Translations under genes and position numbers: made by a program
Shown: positions 6,233 to 12,393 of the stretch, one piece after another
Numbering within the stretch: the stretch's first letter is position 1
Layout: every line of letters begins with the position of its first letter
Notes under the pieces: generated by a model
What the model was told of the DNA's origin: nothing
The model's input: the letters and a program-made list of their open reading frames with translations, nothing else
The model's database searches: none
Assembly: GCA_027322375.1 (NCBI GenBank)
Contig: DAHVRS010000297.1
Coordinates: 1-12,393 of the forward strand
Reading direction: 5' to 3'
Source of the DNA: Brachybacterium sp.
Lineage (GTDB): Bacteria > Actinomycetota > Actinomycetes > Actinomycetales > Dermabacteraceae
Length of the DNA: 12,393 bases

Positions 6233-7154
6233 CCAGCTCGTCACCGTCGACGAGTGCCCGCAGATTGCGGGCGATCCGCTCATCGGCCCCCACGGGGCGG
6301 CCACCGGCCGCGTGCGGGGTGATGAGCAACCGCGGAGCGTCCCACAGCGGATCCTCCGCCGGCAGCGGCTCCGGCTCGGTGACATCGAGCGCGGCGCCGC
6401 CCAGCGTGCCCGCCTCGAGCGCTGCCCGCTGCGCCTCCTGGTCCACGGTCGCACCGCGCCCCACGTTCACCAGCAGCGCGTGGTCGGGCAGGGCCGCGAG
6501 CACCTCCTCGCCGACGATCCCGGCGGTCGCCTCGGTGGCGGGCAGGATGTTGATCAGCACGTCCGTCTCCGGCAGGGCCGCGAGGACGTCGCCGTCGGCG
6601 ATCACCGCGAAACCGGCGCGCTCCCCCGCGCTGCGGGCCGCACCGCGCACCTCGGCGCCGAGGGCGCGCAGCAGCTGGGCGAGGGTCTGCCCGATCTGAC
6701 CGAAGCCCCAGATGAGCACCCGGGCACCCAGCAGCGTCGTGATCCTGCCCTCGGGGTGCAGCGGCTGCAGGCCGCCGAGCTCGCTGGACCATTCGTGACG
6801 GGCCTGCGCCTCACGGCACTCGGGAAGGCGACGCACCAGGGTGAGCAGCAGGGCGAGCGCGTGCTCGGTGACGGTCGCGGAGTGCAGTCCCGCCCCGGCC
6901 GCGATCGGCACGTCCTCGCGGAAGCCGGCGGCGAGGATGCCGTCCACTCCGGCGGAGAGCGACTGCACGAGCCGCAGCTCGGTGAGGTGCTCCGCGGCGG
7001 AGGCGAGGTGGCGGCGGGAGGCTCCCCAGACCACGAGCACCGCGGCGTCGTAGTGCTCGGCAGGGATCTCGGCGCGGGCGTCGACGACCGCGGCCTCCCA
7101 CCCCTCGGGCAGGGTCGGGGAAAGCGGCATGGTGTCAGGGAGGAGGATCTTCAT
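6213..7154 (-). CDS. D-isomer-specific 2-hydroxyacid dehydrogenase
   Basis: A 313-residue NAD(P)-dependent oxidoreductase interconverting 2-keto acids and D-2-hydroxy acids. Domains: a split catalytic domain (about 1-95 and 285-313) around a Rossmann domain. Motifs: SLSAGVDG at 65-72, dinucleotide-binding GFGQIG at 150-155, VNVGRGATVD at 229-238 with catalytic Arg233, DVTEPEPL at 257-264 with catalytic Glu262, and TPHAAGG at 279-285 with catalytic His281. All three catalytic residues are present. After the second Rossmann strand the sequence reads AARS (Arg174-Ser175) where NAD-specific members have Asp, suggesting NADPH preference and hence a reductase acting on glyoxylate/hydroxypyruvate-type substrates; this is inference. 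The ATG is supported by TACTGT 6 nt upstream. It converges on the transporter and diverges from the gene at 7205. Confidence 0.93.
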   Translation of the reverse strand: MKILLPDTMPLSPTLPEGWEAAVVDARAEIPAEHYDAAVLVVWGASRRHLASAAEHLTELRLVQSLSAGVDGILAAGFREDVPIAAGAGLHSATVTEHALALLLTLVRRLPECREAQARHEWSSELGGLQPLHPEGRITTLLGARVLIWGFGQIGQTLAQLLRALGAEVRGAARSAGERAGFAVIADGDVLAALPETDVLINILPATEATAGIVGEEVLAALPDHALLVNVGRGATVDQEAQRAALEAGTLGGAALDVTEPEPLPAEDPLWDAPRLLITPHAAGGRPVGADERIARNLRALVDGDELAHVAAR

Positions 7155-7160
7155 GCCCCC

Positions 7161-7166
7161 ACAGTA
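7161..7166 (-). promoter_or_regulatory. -10 hexamer TACTGT, leaderless promoter of the dehydrogenase
   Basis: On the minus strand TACTGT is followed by 6 nt (GGGGGC) and then the ATG at 7154. It lies 26 bp from the divergent hexamer at 7193-7198, so the two promoters share their upstream DNA and RNA polymerase binding may be mutually exclusive. Confidence 0.6.
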
Positions 7167-7192
7167 GTTCGGGAGGGCCCTGACCGGTCCGA

Positions 7193-7198
7193 TAGCCT
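7193..7198 (+). promoter_or_regulatory. -10 hexamer TAGCCT, leaderless promoter
   Basis: TAGCCT ends exactly 6 nt before the ATG at 7205, and no ribosome-binding site is present, so a leaderless transcript is predicted. Its upstream region overlaps the dehydrogenase promoter on the other strand. Confidence 0.6.
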
Positions 7199-7204
7199 TT
7201 CCGC

Positions 7205-8998
7205 ATGCGTTCTCGCCGCTTCGCTCCCTTGTCCCTGCTGCGCCGGGCGGGGAGGGACCTGGCGCATGCGGTCGGCACGGTCACCCGCGGCACGGGACGG
7301 CGCGCGCGGCGCACCGCCATCATGGCTCCGCTGGACACGGGCGGTTTCCTCGGTGCCTCGGTGACCGCGTGGGTGTCGACCTCCCCGAGCATGCTGCCGC
7401 GCACCTGGTGGATGTGGGCAGCGAACATCGGCCTGTCCGAGGTGTACGGCTATGCGAGCGGGGCGATGATCCGTCAGGTGGTCCGACGGGCCGCGCCCGC
7501 GCTCGGCCTGCATGTGGCGATCGCGCCGGATCACCGTCGCCGCGCCCGCTTCGTCGGCGCCTCCGCGCTCGTGGGGATCACCGCCTACTCGTGGGTGCGC
7601 GGCGTGCTGCGTCAGCGGGAGATCAGCCATCTCGTGCAGGAGGAGCCGAAGAACCTCGCCACCCATGTGGTGGGCACTGCGGCGGGGCTCGGCGCCTCCT
7701 TCGCCGCTCTCGCCGTCGCGCGGGCCACGAGCGAGACGGCGGCGCTCTACCGGGCGCTGCTGCGGCCTCATCTCCCGCCCCGCGCGGTGAAGATCCTCTC
7801 CCTCGTGCTCACCGCGGCGACGGTCGCGGTGCTCGTGGACCGGCTGATCCGGGGCCGGGTGCTGGAGGCGATGATCGAGCGGGCCGAGGCCGCGAACCGG
7901 CTCATCGCCCCGGATGTGCCCCGTCCCGCCTCGCCGCTGCGCTCCGGCTCACCGGCGTCGCTGGAGAGCTGGGCCTCGCTCGGCGCGCCGGGGCGGAAGA
8001 TCGTCTCCGGCGGCCCGGACGTCGAGCTGCTCTCCCGCACCCTCGGCGAGAGCGCGCGAGAGCCGATCCGCGTCTATGCCGCGAAGTCCTCCTCCCGCAC
8101 GCTCGAGGAGACGGTCGCGGCGGTGCTCGCGGAGCTGGACCGCACGGACGCCTGGGACCGGAAGGTGCTGGTGCTGTTCACGGGGACGGGCACGGGCTGG
8201 CTGCAGGAGTGGTCGCTCTCCGCGATCGAGTTCCTCACCGGCGGGAACTGCGCGACCGCCTCGATCCAGTACAGCTTCTACCCCAGCCCCCTCACCTATC
8301 TCGTGGACCGGCGCTCCCCGCAGCGCGCGGGCCGGCTCCTGCTCGGCGCCGTGCGGCGCCGGCTAGCGGAGCTCCCGCCCGAGCGCCGGCCGCGCCTGTT
8401 CGTGGCCGGGGAGTCGCTGGGCTCCTTCGGCGGGCAGTCCGCCTTCCGTGATGTCCCGGAGATGCTGCGCAGCGTGGACGGGGCGGTGTGGACGGGGACG
8501 CCGAGCTTCACGCCGCTGTGGCAGCAGCTCTGCGCCCGCGCCCGTCCCGGATCCCCCGCGATCGCGCCGATCATCGACGGTGGGCGGAACGTCCGTGTCG
8601 TGACCCGGCCGCGGGACCTGCACCGGGACTACTGGGGCGGGCTGTACGAGCCGTGGCAGGAGCCGCGCGTGGTCTATGCCCAGCACCCCTCGGATCCGGT
8701 GGTGTGGTTCGATCTGCCGCTGCTGTGGCGGGAGCCGGCGTGGCTGCGGGAGCGGGTGGGGCATGACGTGACCCCGGCGATGCGCTGGTTCCCGTGGATC
8801 ACCTTCTGGCAGATCGCGGCGGACATGCCGCTGTCGATCACGGTCCGCGGCGGGCACGGGCACGCCTATCGCGAGGAGATGGTGCCGATCTGGGCGGCGG
8901 TGCTGGGCCAGGACGTGCCCGAGGAGCAGCTGCCCGCGCAACGTCGCCGGCACGCGGAGATCATCGCCGCGATCCGGACCTACCACCCGCAGGGGTGA
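7205..8998 (+). CDS. Membrane-anchored alpha/beta-hydrolase, Abhydrolase_9 (PF10081-type)
   Basis: A 597-residue protein with a basic N-terminus, a membrane region (likely helices near 71-90, 116-133, 154-173 and 195-215), and a large C-terminal hydrolase domain from about 285. This layout matches the actinobacterial Abhydrolase_9_N/Abhydrolase_9 pair, whose natural substrates are not established to my knowledge. Predicted catalytic elements: FTGTGTGW after a hydrophobic strand (candidate oxyanion loop), the nucleophile elbow GESLG at 402-406 with Ser404, HPSDPVVW with Asp497, and GGHGHAY with His551/His553. A full Ser-Asp-His set is therefore present, unlike in the HSL-like protein at 2488-3390. 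The ATG is fixed by TAGCCT 6 nt upstream. The stop is 6 nt from the stop of the convergent sulfurtransferase. Which side of the membrane the hydrolase domain faces cannot be settled from sequence alone. Confidence 0.85.
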   Translation: MRSRRFAPLSLLRRAGRDLAHAVGTVTRGTGRRARRTAIMAPLDTGGFLGASVTAWVSTSPSMLPRTWWMWAANIGLSEVYGYASGAMIRQVVRRAAPALGLHVAIAPDHRRRARFVGASALVGITAYSWVRGVLRQREISHLVQEEPKNLATHVVGTAAGLGASFAALAVARATSETAALYRALLRPHLPPRAVKILSLVLTAATVAVLVDRLIRGRVLEAMIERAEAANRLIAPDVPRPASPLRSGSPASLESWASLGAPGRKIVSGGPDVELLSRTLGESAREPIRVYAAKSSSRTLEETVAAVLAELDRTDAWDRKVLVLFTGTGTGWLQEWSLSAIEFLTGGNCATASIQYSFYPSPLTYLVDRRSPQRAGRLLLGAVRRRLAELPPERRPRLFVAGESLGSFGGQSAFRDVPEMLRSVDGAVWTGTPSFTPLWQQLCARARPGSPAIAPIIDGGRNVRVVTRPRDLHRDYWGGLYEPWQEPRVVYAQHPSDPVVWFDLPLLWREPAWLRERVGHDVTPAMRWFPWITFWQIAADMPLSITVRGGHGHAYREEMVPIWAAVLGQDVPEEQLPAQRRRHAEIIAAIRTYHPQG

Positions 8999-9004
8999 AC
9001 GGGG

Positions 9005-9865
9005 TCAGGGAGTGGGGCCGACGGCCACGGGCCGGGACGGGTCCGCGCTCCACTGCGACCAGGAGCCGGGGAACAGCCGCACGTCGGTGAAGCCGGCCGC
9101 CTCGAGGGCGAGCAGGTCGTGGGTCGCGGTGACCCCGGAGCCGCAGTACACGATCGTCGGCCGGTCCTCGCGGGCACCCGCTGCGGTGAAGCGCTCCCGC
9201 AGCGCTTCCGCCGGCAGGAAGCGGCCGTCGGCGCCGAGGTTCCCGCTGTAGGGGAGGTTCACGGCCCCCGGCACGTGCCCGGCGCGCGGATCGACGGGCT
9301 CGACCTCGCCGCGATAGCGCGCCGCGGCGCGCGCGTCGATCACGAGCGCACTGCCGTCGGCCGCGGACGCAGCGACCTCGTCGGCCGTTGCGAGCCGCGC
9401 GGCGGGCCACTCCCGCACGGGCACGTCGCCCTCAGCGGGGCTGACGTCATCGGTCGCGAGCTCGCCGTCCCAGGCACGGAGGCCACCGTCGAGCAGGGCG
9501 GCGTCGTGCCCGAGCGCACGCAGCATCCACACGAGCCGGCCCGCGGGGGCGCCGTCGCCGTCGTCGTAGGCGACCACACGCGAGCCCTCCGTCACGCCGG
9601 CGCGGCGCAGCGAGGCGGCGAAGTCCGCCGGCTCGGGCAGGGGGTGCCGGCCCGCCTCGGGACGGGCCGGTGCGGCGAGAGAGGTGTCGAGGCCCACGTA
9701 GACCGCGCCCGGCAGGTGGCCGGTGAGATAGGTGTGGTGCCCCTTGGAACCATCCAGCGCCCAGCGCACATCCAGCAGGTGCAGCGAGGCGTCGTCCTCC
9801 AGCAAGGCGTGCAGGCCCTCGACGGACAGCAGCGGCGGCAGGGCGTCGCGCACACTCTCGGTCAC
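9005..9865 (-). CDS. sseA: 3-mercaptopyruvate/thiosulfate sulfurtransferase (tandem rhodanese)
   Basis: A 286-residue, two-domain rhodanese that transfers sulfane sulfur from 3-mercaptopyruvate or thiosulfate to a thiol acceptor or cyanide. Domain 1 (about 10-140) is the inactive rhodanese repeat, with LLDVRWAL at 30-37 and the GHLPGAVYV segment. Domain 2 (about 155-280) holds VIDARAAARYRG, GHVPGAVNLPY and the active loop CGSGVTA at 241-247 with Cys241. The CGSG(V/T)TA loop is typical of mercaptopyruvate sulfurtransferases, whereas thiosulfate enzymes usually have CRKGVTA, so mercaptopyruvate is the better guess. It starts at GTG 9865, 4 nt after the stop of the upstream phosphatase-fold gene, with only a weak AAGGG upstream, so it is probably cotranscribed with it. 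It converges on the gene at 7205-8998. Confidence 0.92.
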   Translation of the reverse strand: MTESVRDALPPLLSVEGLHALLEDDASLHLLDVRWALDGSKGHHTYLTGHLPGAVYVGLDTSLAAPARPEAGRHPLPEPADFAASLRRAGVTEGSRVVAYDDGDGAPAGRLVWMLRALGHDAALLDGGLRAWDGELATDDVSPAEGDVPVREWPAARLATADEVAASAADGSALVIDARAAARYRGEVEPVDPRAGHVPGAVNLPYSGNLGADGRFLPAEALRERFTAAGAREDRPTIVYCGSGVTATHDLLALEAAGFTDVRLFPGSWSQWSADPSRPVAVGPTP

Positions 9866-9869
9866 GGTC

Positions 9870-11075
9870 TCAGCCCTTCAGCTGCAGGTCCACGCGCACC
9901 AGGCGGTGGTCGGAGGCGTCCACGAGCTCCGCGCCGGGCTTGCCGGGCGCGGGCCAGTACACGGCGGAGGAGACCACCTGGAGGGAGCGGGAGGGCAGCA
10001 CGTAGTCCACGCGCAGGTTCCCGGGAGCGGGGTCGTCACCGAAGTCGGCGGTGTCAAGTCGGGGATCGCCCTCATGGGAGGCGTTCGCGCCGCCCTGCTC
10101 CTCCGCCGCGGTGGGACCGCCCTCGCTGCGCGGGGAGGTGTCCTGGATCCGCGGGTGGGTGAGCAGCTGGTCGATCGCGCCGGGCCAGGAGTCGCCGTCG
10201 ACGGGGTCGGAGTTCATGTCGCCGAGCACCACGAACTGGGCGTCGGCGCGCAGACCGCCGGCAGTGCCGTCATCGTCCGTGATCCAGGCGGAGCGTCGGC
10301 CGGGGCTGAGGTAGTCCGCCCACAGCCGGATCTCGTCGTTGTTGCGGCGCTGATTGCGCTTCTCGGGGCCGTCGAAGCTGGGCGGCGTGGGGTGGGAGGC
10401 GAGGACGTGGAGGGTCGCCTGGCCCACGCGCACGGGCACGTCCCAGTGGGACTTCGAGGACAGGCGCAGCACGGCCGCGGCCTCCTCGCCGTAGAACTCG
10501 GTGGGCAGGAGGTTGCTGGGCATGTCCTGCCAGCGCAGCTTCTGGAAGGTGCGCACCTGCTCGGTGAGGATCGGGTAGCGGGAGAGGACGACCATGCCGT
10601 ACTGCCCGGGGAACTCGCCGAAGCCGTAGGCATCGCCAGAACCGCCCACGGCGCCGTCGCGGTCCAGGTCCTGGCCGCTGGGCACACCCGTGTTCACCGG
10701 TGCGGTGAAGGCGTAGGGGTAGAAGACGGGGCTCTTCCCGTTCTGCGGGACCTCGAGGTACTTCTCTCGCAGGAGGTCCACGGCGCGGCCGGCGTCATCG
10801 TGGTCGACCTCGTTCAGCAGCAGCACGTCGGGGTTGTTGATCTGCACGATCTCCGCGATCTTGCGCGCCTGCGCGTCCTCGCCGGTGGCGAGATCCTCGA
10901 CGAGCTGGCCGTCCTCGGGCCGGTTCAGGGAGGTGTTGAAGGTCGCGACCCGCAGGTGCTGGAACACGCCTCCGCGCCGTCCGGCGGGCTCCGCGGCCTG
11001 CGCCGCAGCGGGCAGGCCCAGTCCTGCGGCAGCTGCCGCGACGAGGGCTCGACGACGGGTGAGGCGTGCAGTCAT
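9870..11075 (-). CDS. Exported endonuclease/exonuclease/phosphatase-fold protein
   Basis: A 401-residue member of the EEP (DNase I-like) superfamily of metal-dependent phosphodiesterases and phosphatases. The N-terminus TRRRALVAAAAAGLGL is a probable twin-arginine signal, with likely cleavage after AQA (about residue 27), so the protein should work outside the membrane. Core motifs: ATFN with Asn47, LLLNEVDHDD with Glu89, YGMVVLSRYPI, SHP in the central strand, GDMNSDP with Asp286 and Asn288, and ASDHRLV with Asp389 and His390. All metal and catalytic positions are there. The substrate (extracellular DNA, RNA, sugar phosphate or phospholipid) cannot be read from sequence. The ATG at 11075 is preferred over a GTG at 11090 because it follows a -10-like CACAAT by 6 nt and begins the Tat signal directly. 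The sulfurtransferase gene follows 4 nt after the stop. Confidence 0.88.
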   Translation of the reverse strand: MTARLTRRRALVAAAAAGLGLPAAAQAAEPAGRRGGVFQHLRVATFNTSLNRPEDGQLVEDLATGEDAQARKIAEIVQINNPDVLLLNEVDHDDAGRAVDLLREKYLEVPQNGKSPVFYPYAFTAPVNTGVPSGQDLDRDGAVGGSGDAYGFGEFPGQYGMVVLSRYPILTEQVRTFQKLRWQDMPSNLLPTEFYGEEAAAVLRLSSKSHWDVPVRVGQATLHVLASHPTPPSFDGPEKRNQRRNNDEIRLWADYLSPGRRSAWITDDDGTAGGLRADAQFVVLGDMNSDPVDGDSWPGAIDQLLTHPRIQDTSPRSEGGPTAAEEQGGANASHEGDPRLDTADFGDDPAPGNLRVDYVLPSRSLQVVSSAVYWPAPGKPGAELVDASDHRLVRVDLQLKG

Positions 11076-11081
11076 GCCTCC

Positions 11082-11087
11082 ATTGTG
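11082..11087 (-). promoter_or_regulatory. -10-like hexamer CACAAT for the EEP gene
   Basis: CACAAT on the minus strand matches TATAAT at 4 of 6 positions and ends 6 nt before the ATG at 11075. The intervening GGAGGC looks like a ribosome-binding site but leaves only 1 nt before the ATG, too close to work. Leaderless expression is the simpler reading. Confidence 0.45.
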
Positions 11088-11104
11088 CACGCCATCCCAT
11101 CATC

Positions 11105-11121
11105 GGGGACAGCCGGTCCCC
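11105..11121. promoter_or_regulatory. Palindrome GGGGAC-N5-GTCCCC, candidate operator
   Basis: A perfect 6-bp inverted repeat around a 5-bp centre lies in the 80-bp gap between divergent genes. With 17-bp spacing, its left half (11105-11110) coincides with the -35 position of the minus-strand EEP gene, and its right end touches the -35 position of the plus-strand dehydrogenase (11121-11126). A dimeric repressor bound here would block both promoters. The binder is unknown and no regulator gene lies nearby. Confidence 0.4.
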
Positions 11122-11143
11122 TCCGCGCCAGCCTTGTCGATGC

Positions 11144-11149
11144 CAGACT
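11144..11149 (+). promoter_or_regulatory. -10-like hexamer CAGACT for the beta-HAD-family gene
   Basis: CAGACT has the A2 and T6 of a TANNNT box but C at position 1, and ends exactly 6 nt before the ATG at 11156. There is no usable ribosome-binding site. The spacing shared with the other promoters in this window is the main support. Confidence 0.4.
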
Positions 11150-11155
11150 GGTGCC

Positions 11156-12031
11156 ATGAGGATCACATTTCTGGGCACCGGCCGTATGGGCACTGAGCTG
11201 GCCCTTCACCTGCTGAAGGACCATGATCTGACCGTCTGGAACCGCACTCCGGAGCGCACTGCGCGTCTGGCGGAGGCGGGCGCTGCGGTCGCGGAGAGCG
11301 CGGCGGAGGCGGTGGCCGGGGCGGAGCTCGTGGTCACTTCGCTGTTCGGTCCGGACGCGGTGCGGGAGACGGTCCTCGCCCCCTCGCTGATCCCTTCGGG
11401 GGTGCCGTGGGTGGACACCACCACCGTCTCCCCCGCCGATGCGGAGGAGTTCGCCGCCGCGGTGCCCACCTATGTGGGGGTGCCGATAGTCGGCTCGCTG
11501 GGCCCGGCCCGTGAGGGCGCGCTCGGGGTGTATGTCGGCACGCCCGACGACGCGCTGCGCGCGCAGGTGCTCGAGCTGGTCGCCCCGTGGGCGGACCCGG
11601 AGCGGCTGCGCGGGGTGGGCTCGGGCCGGGAGGCGGCGGTGGGCAAGCTCCTCGCGAACCTCGCCCTCGCGGTCTCCGCGCAGGGGCTGCGGGAGGCGCT
11701 CGCGCTGGGCGCGGCGACCGGCACCTCGCCGGAGGCGGTGCTGGACATGCTCGGCGGGACCGGACTCGCCTTCCTCGCAGGGATGAAGGGGCCGTTCGTG
11801 CGCGGGGAGCGCACCACCGAGGGCGGCGACTTCACCGCCGACGCGATCGCGAAGGACGCCCGGCTCATGCTCGACACGGTCGCCGCGGCCGACGGCCCCG
11901 CTCGCCCCGGCTCGGACCTGCCAGCCCTGCGCGGCGCGCTCGCCTCCCTCGACGCGGAGATCGCCGCCGGTCACGGCGATGACGACTTCTCCACGATCCT
12001 GCTGGAGGGCGCTCAGCCGACGGACGGGTGA
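11156..12031 (+). CDS. NAD(P)-dependent beta-hydroxyacid dehydrogenase-family oxidoreductase
   Basis: A 291-residue member of the 3-hydroxyisobutyrate/6-phosphogluconate dehydrogenase-like family, which interconverts beta-hydroxy acids and semialdehydes. It begins directly with the Rossmann strand RITFLGTGRMG (GxGxMG at residues 7-12), followed by VWNRTPERT after the second strand, the substrate-binding VDTTTVSP region, and the catalytic GKLLAN segment with Lys164 and Asn168. The C-terminal all-helical domain is complete and ends in the usual place. The Asn-Arg-Thr after strand 2 favours NADPH, as in glyoxylate/succinic semialdehyde reductase-type members and imine-reductase relatives; the true substrate is unknown. 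The usual DAPVxG active-site segment reads GVPIVGS, a modest departure. It diverges from the EEP gene and converges on the flavoprotein gene with 10 nt between stops. Confidence 0.9.
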   Translation: MRITFLGTGRMGTELALHLLKDHDLTVWNRTPERTARLAEAGAAVAESAAEAVAGAELVVTSLFGPDAVRETVLAPSLIPSGVPWVDTTTVSPADAEEFAAAVPTYVGVPIVGSLGPAREGALGVYVGTPDDALRAQVLELVAPWADPERLRGVGSGREAAVGKLLANLALAVSAQGLREALALGAATGTSPEAVLDMLGGTGLAFLAGMKGPFVRGERTTEGGDFTADAIAKDARLMLDTVAAADGPARPGSDLPALRGALASLDAEIAAGHGDDDFSTILLEGAQPTDG

Positions 12032-12041
12032 CGGCGCCAGC

Positions 12042-12393
12042 TCACCGCAGGTCCTCGAGGATGCCGGCGGCGGCCCGTCGGCCGGAGAAGAGGCAGCCGC
12101 CGAGGAAGGTGCCCTCGAGCGCGTTGTGCCCGTGCACTCCGCCGCCGCCGAAGCCGCTCGCCTCACCAGCGGCGTAGAGCCCCGTCGTCCCCTGGACCCG
12201 GCCGCCGAGGTCGGTCTCGAGCCCGCCGAGGGTCTTGCGCAGCAGCACGTGCAGGCGCACGGCGATGAGCGGGCCCGCGGCAGGGTCGAGCAGGCGGTGC
12301 GGCCTCGCGGTGCGGATCAGGCGGTCACCGAGATACGAGCGGGCGCCGCGCAGCGCGGTGATCTGCGCGTCCTTCGAGAAGCGGTTCGCCACC
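12042..12393 (-). CDS. FAD-binding dehydrogenase, C-terminal part (5' end cut by window)
   Basis: The frame is open through the right edge, so only about 117 C-terminal residues are seen; family members of this predicted-oxidoreductase group (COG3573, related to fumarate reductase/3-ketosteroid dehydrogenase flavoproteins) are roughly 550 residues. The diagnostic part is TLGGLETDLGGRVQ followed by GLYAAGEASGFGGGGVHG, HNALEGTFLGGCLFSGR and a final helix. This is the FAD-binding C-terminal element in which the AGE strand and Gly-rich turn contact the flavin. The GTG at 12392 is probably an internal Val codon rather than the start. It converges on the dehydrogenase gene at 11156-12031. Substrate and role are unknown. 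Confidence 0.85.
   Translation of the reverse strand, partial: VANRFSKDAQITALRGARSYLGDRLIRTARPHRLLDPAAGPLIAVRLHVLLRKTLGGLETDLGGRVQGTTGLYAAGEASGFGGGGVHGHNALEGTFLGGCLFSGRRAAAGILEDLR

Noticed and set aside
6201..7364. 387-codon plus-strand frame opposite the 2-hydroxyacid dehydrogenase
   Set aside because: The minus strand shows complete catalytic and dinucleotide motifs, and the plus frame has none.
9119..11159. Long plus-strand frames opposite the sulfurtransferase and EEP genes
   Set aside because: They are reverse-frame shadows of two well-supported genes, with repetitive Arg/Gly/Val composition and no start signals.
1..12393. CRISPR arrays, IS elements, tRNA/rRNA genes, phage or toxin-antitoxin genes, riboswitches
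   Set aside because: I looked for regular repeats, terminal inverted repeats, cloverleaf structures, integrase/transposase motifs and conserved aptamer cores and saw none; composition is even across the window.

Overview
The window is a GC-rich, densely coded stretch of chromosome with short intergenic gaps, many GTG/ATG starts and strong C/G third-position bias. Together with the gene content (ArgS, a BetP-like BCCT transporter, an Abhydrolase_9-type membrane hydrolase, twin-arginine signal peptides, leaderless promoters) this points to a high-GC actinobacterium, plausibly a Micrococcales member such as Brachybacterium. The genus is inferred, not demonstrated. There is no sign of phage, transposon, plasmid, CRISPR or biosynthetic cluster. 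This reads as ordinary core/shell chromosome, and I did not find an undescribed multi-gene system.

Layout: (1) 2-1672, the 3' part of argS (+), followed by a 124-nt gap with an inverted repeat, a direct repeat and a leaderless promoter. (2) 1797-2504, a YhhN/TMEM86-type membrane protein (+), converging on and overlapping by 17 bp (3) 2488-3390, an HSL-type alpha/beta-hydrolase (-) that seems to have lost its catalytic Ser and His. (4) 3487-4218, a methylthioadenosine/S-adenosylhomocysteine nucleosidase (+), divergent from the hydrolase. (5) 4344-6188, a BCCT osmolyte transporter (+), ended by a 17-bp-stem hairpin shared with (6) 6213-7154, a D-2-hydroxyacid dehydrogenase (-). (7) 7205-8998, a membrane-anchored Abhydrolase_9 protein (+), divergent from the dehydrogenase by 50 bp. 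(8) 11075-9870 and 9865-9005, a probable two-gene minus-strand operon: an exported endonuclease/exonuclease/phosphatase-fold protein, then a 3-mercaptopyruvate-type sulfurtransferase. (9) 11156-12031, a beta-hydroxyacid dehydrogenase-family reductase (+), divergent from the phosphatase-fold gene by 80 bp with a 17-bp palindrome between them. (10) 12042-12393, the C-terminal end of a COG3573-type FAD-binding dehydrogenase (-), cut by the window edge.

The genes do not form one pathway; most are single-gene units in divergent or convergent pairs. The clearest shared feature is regulatory: six genes start exactly 6 nt after a -10-like hexamer (TANNNT in four, CANNNT in two), which predicts leaderless mRNAs beginning at the start codon. 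The BCCT transporter and the HSL-like hydrolase instead have Shine-Dalgarno sequences and a leader. There is no gene-free stretch over 300 bases.
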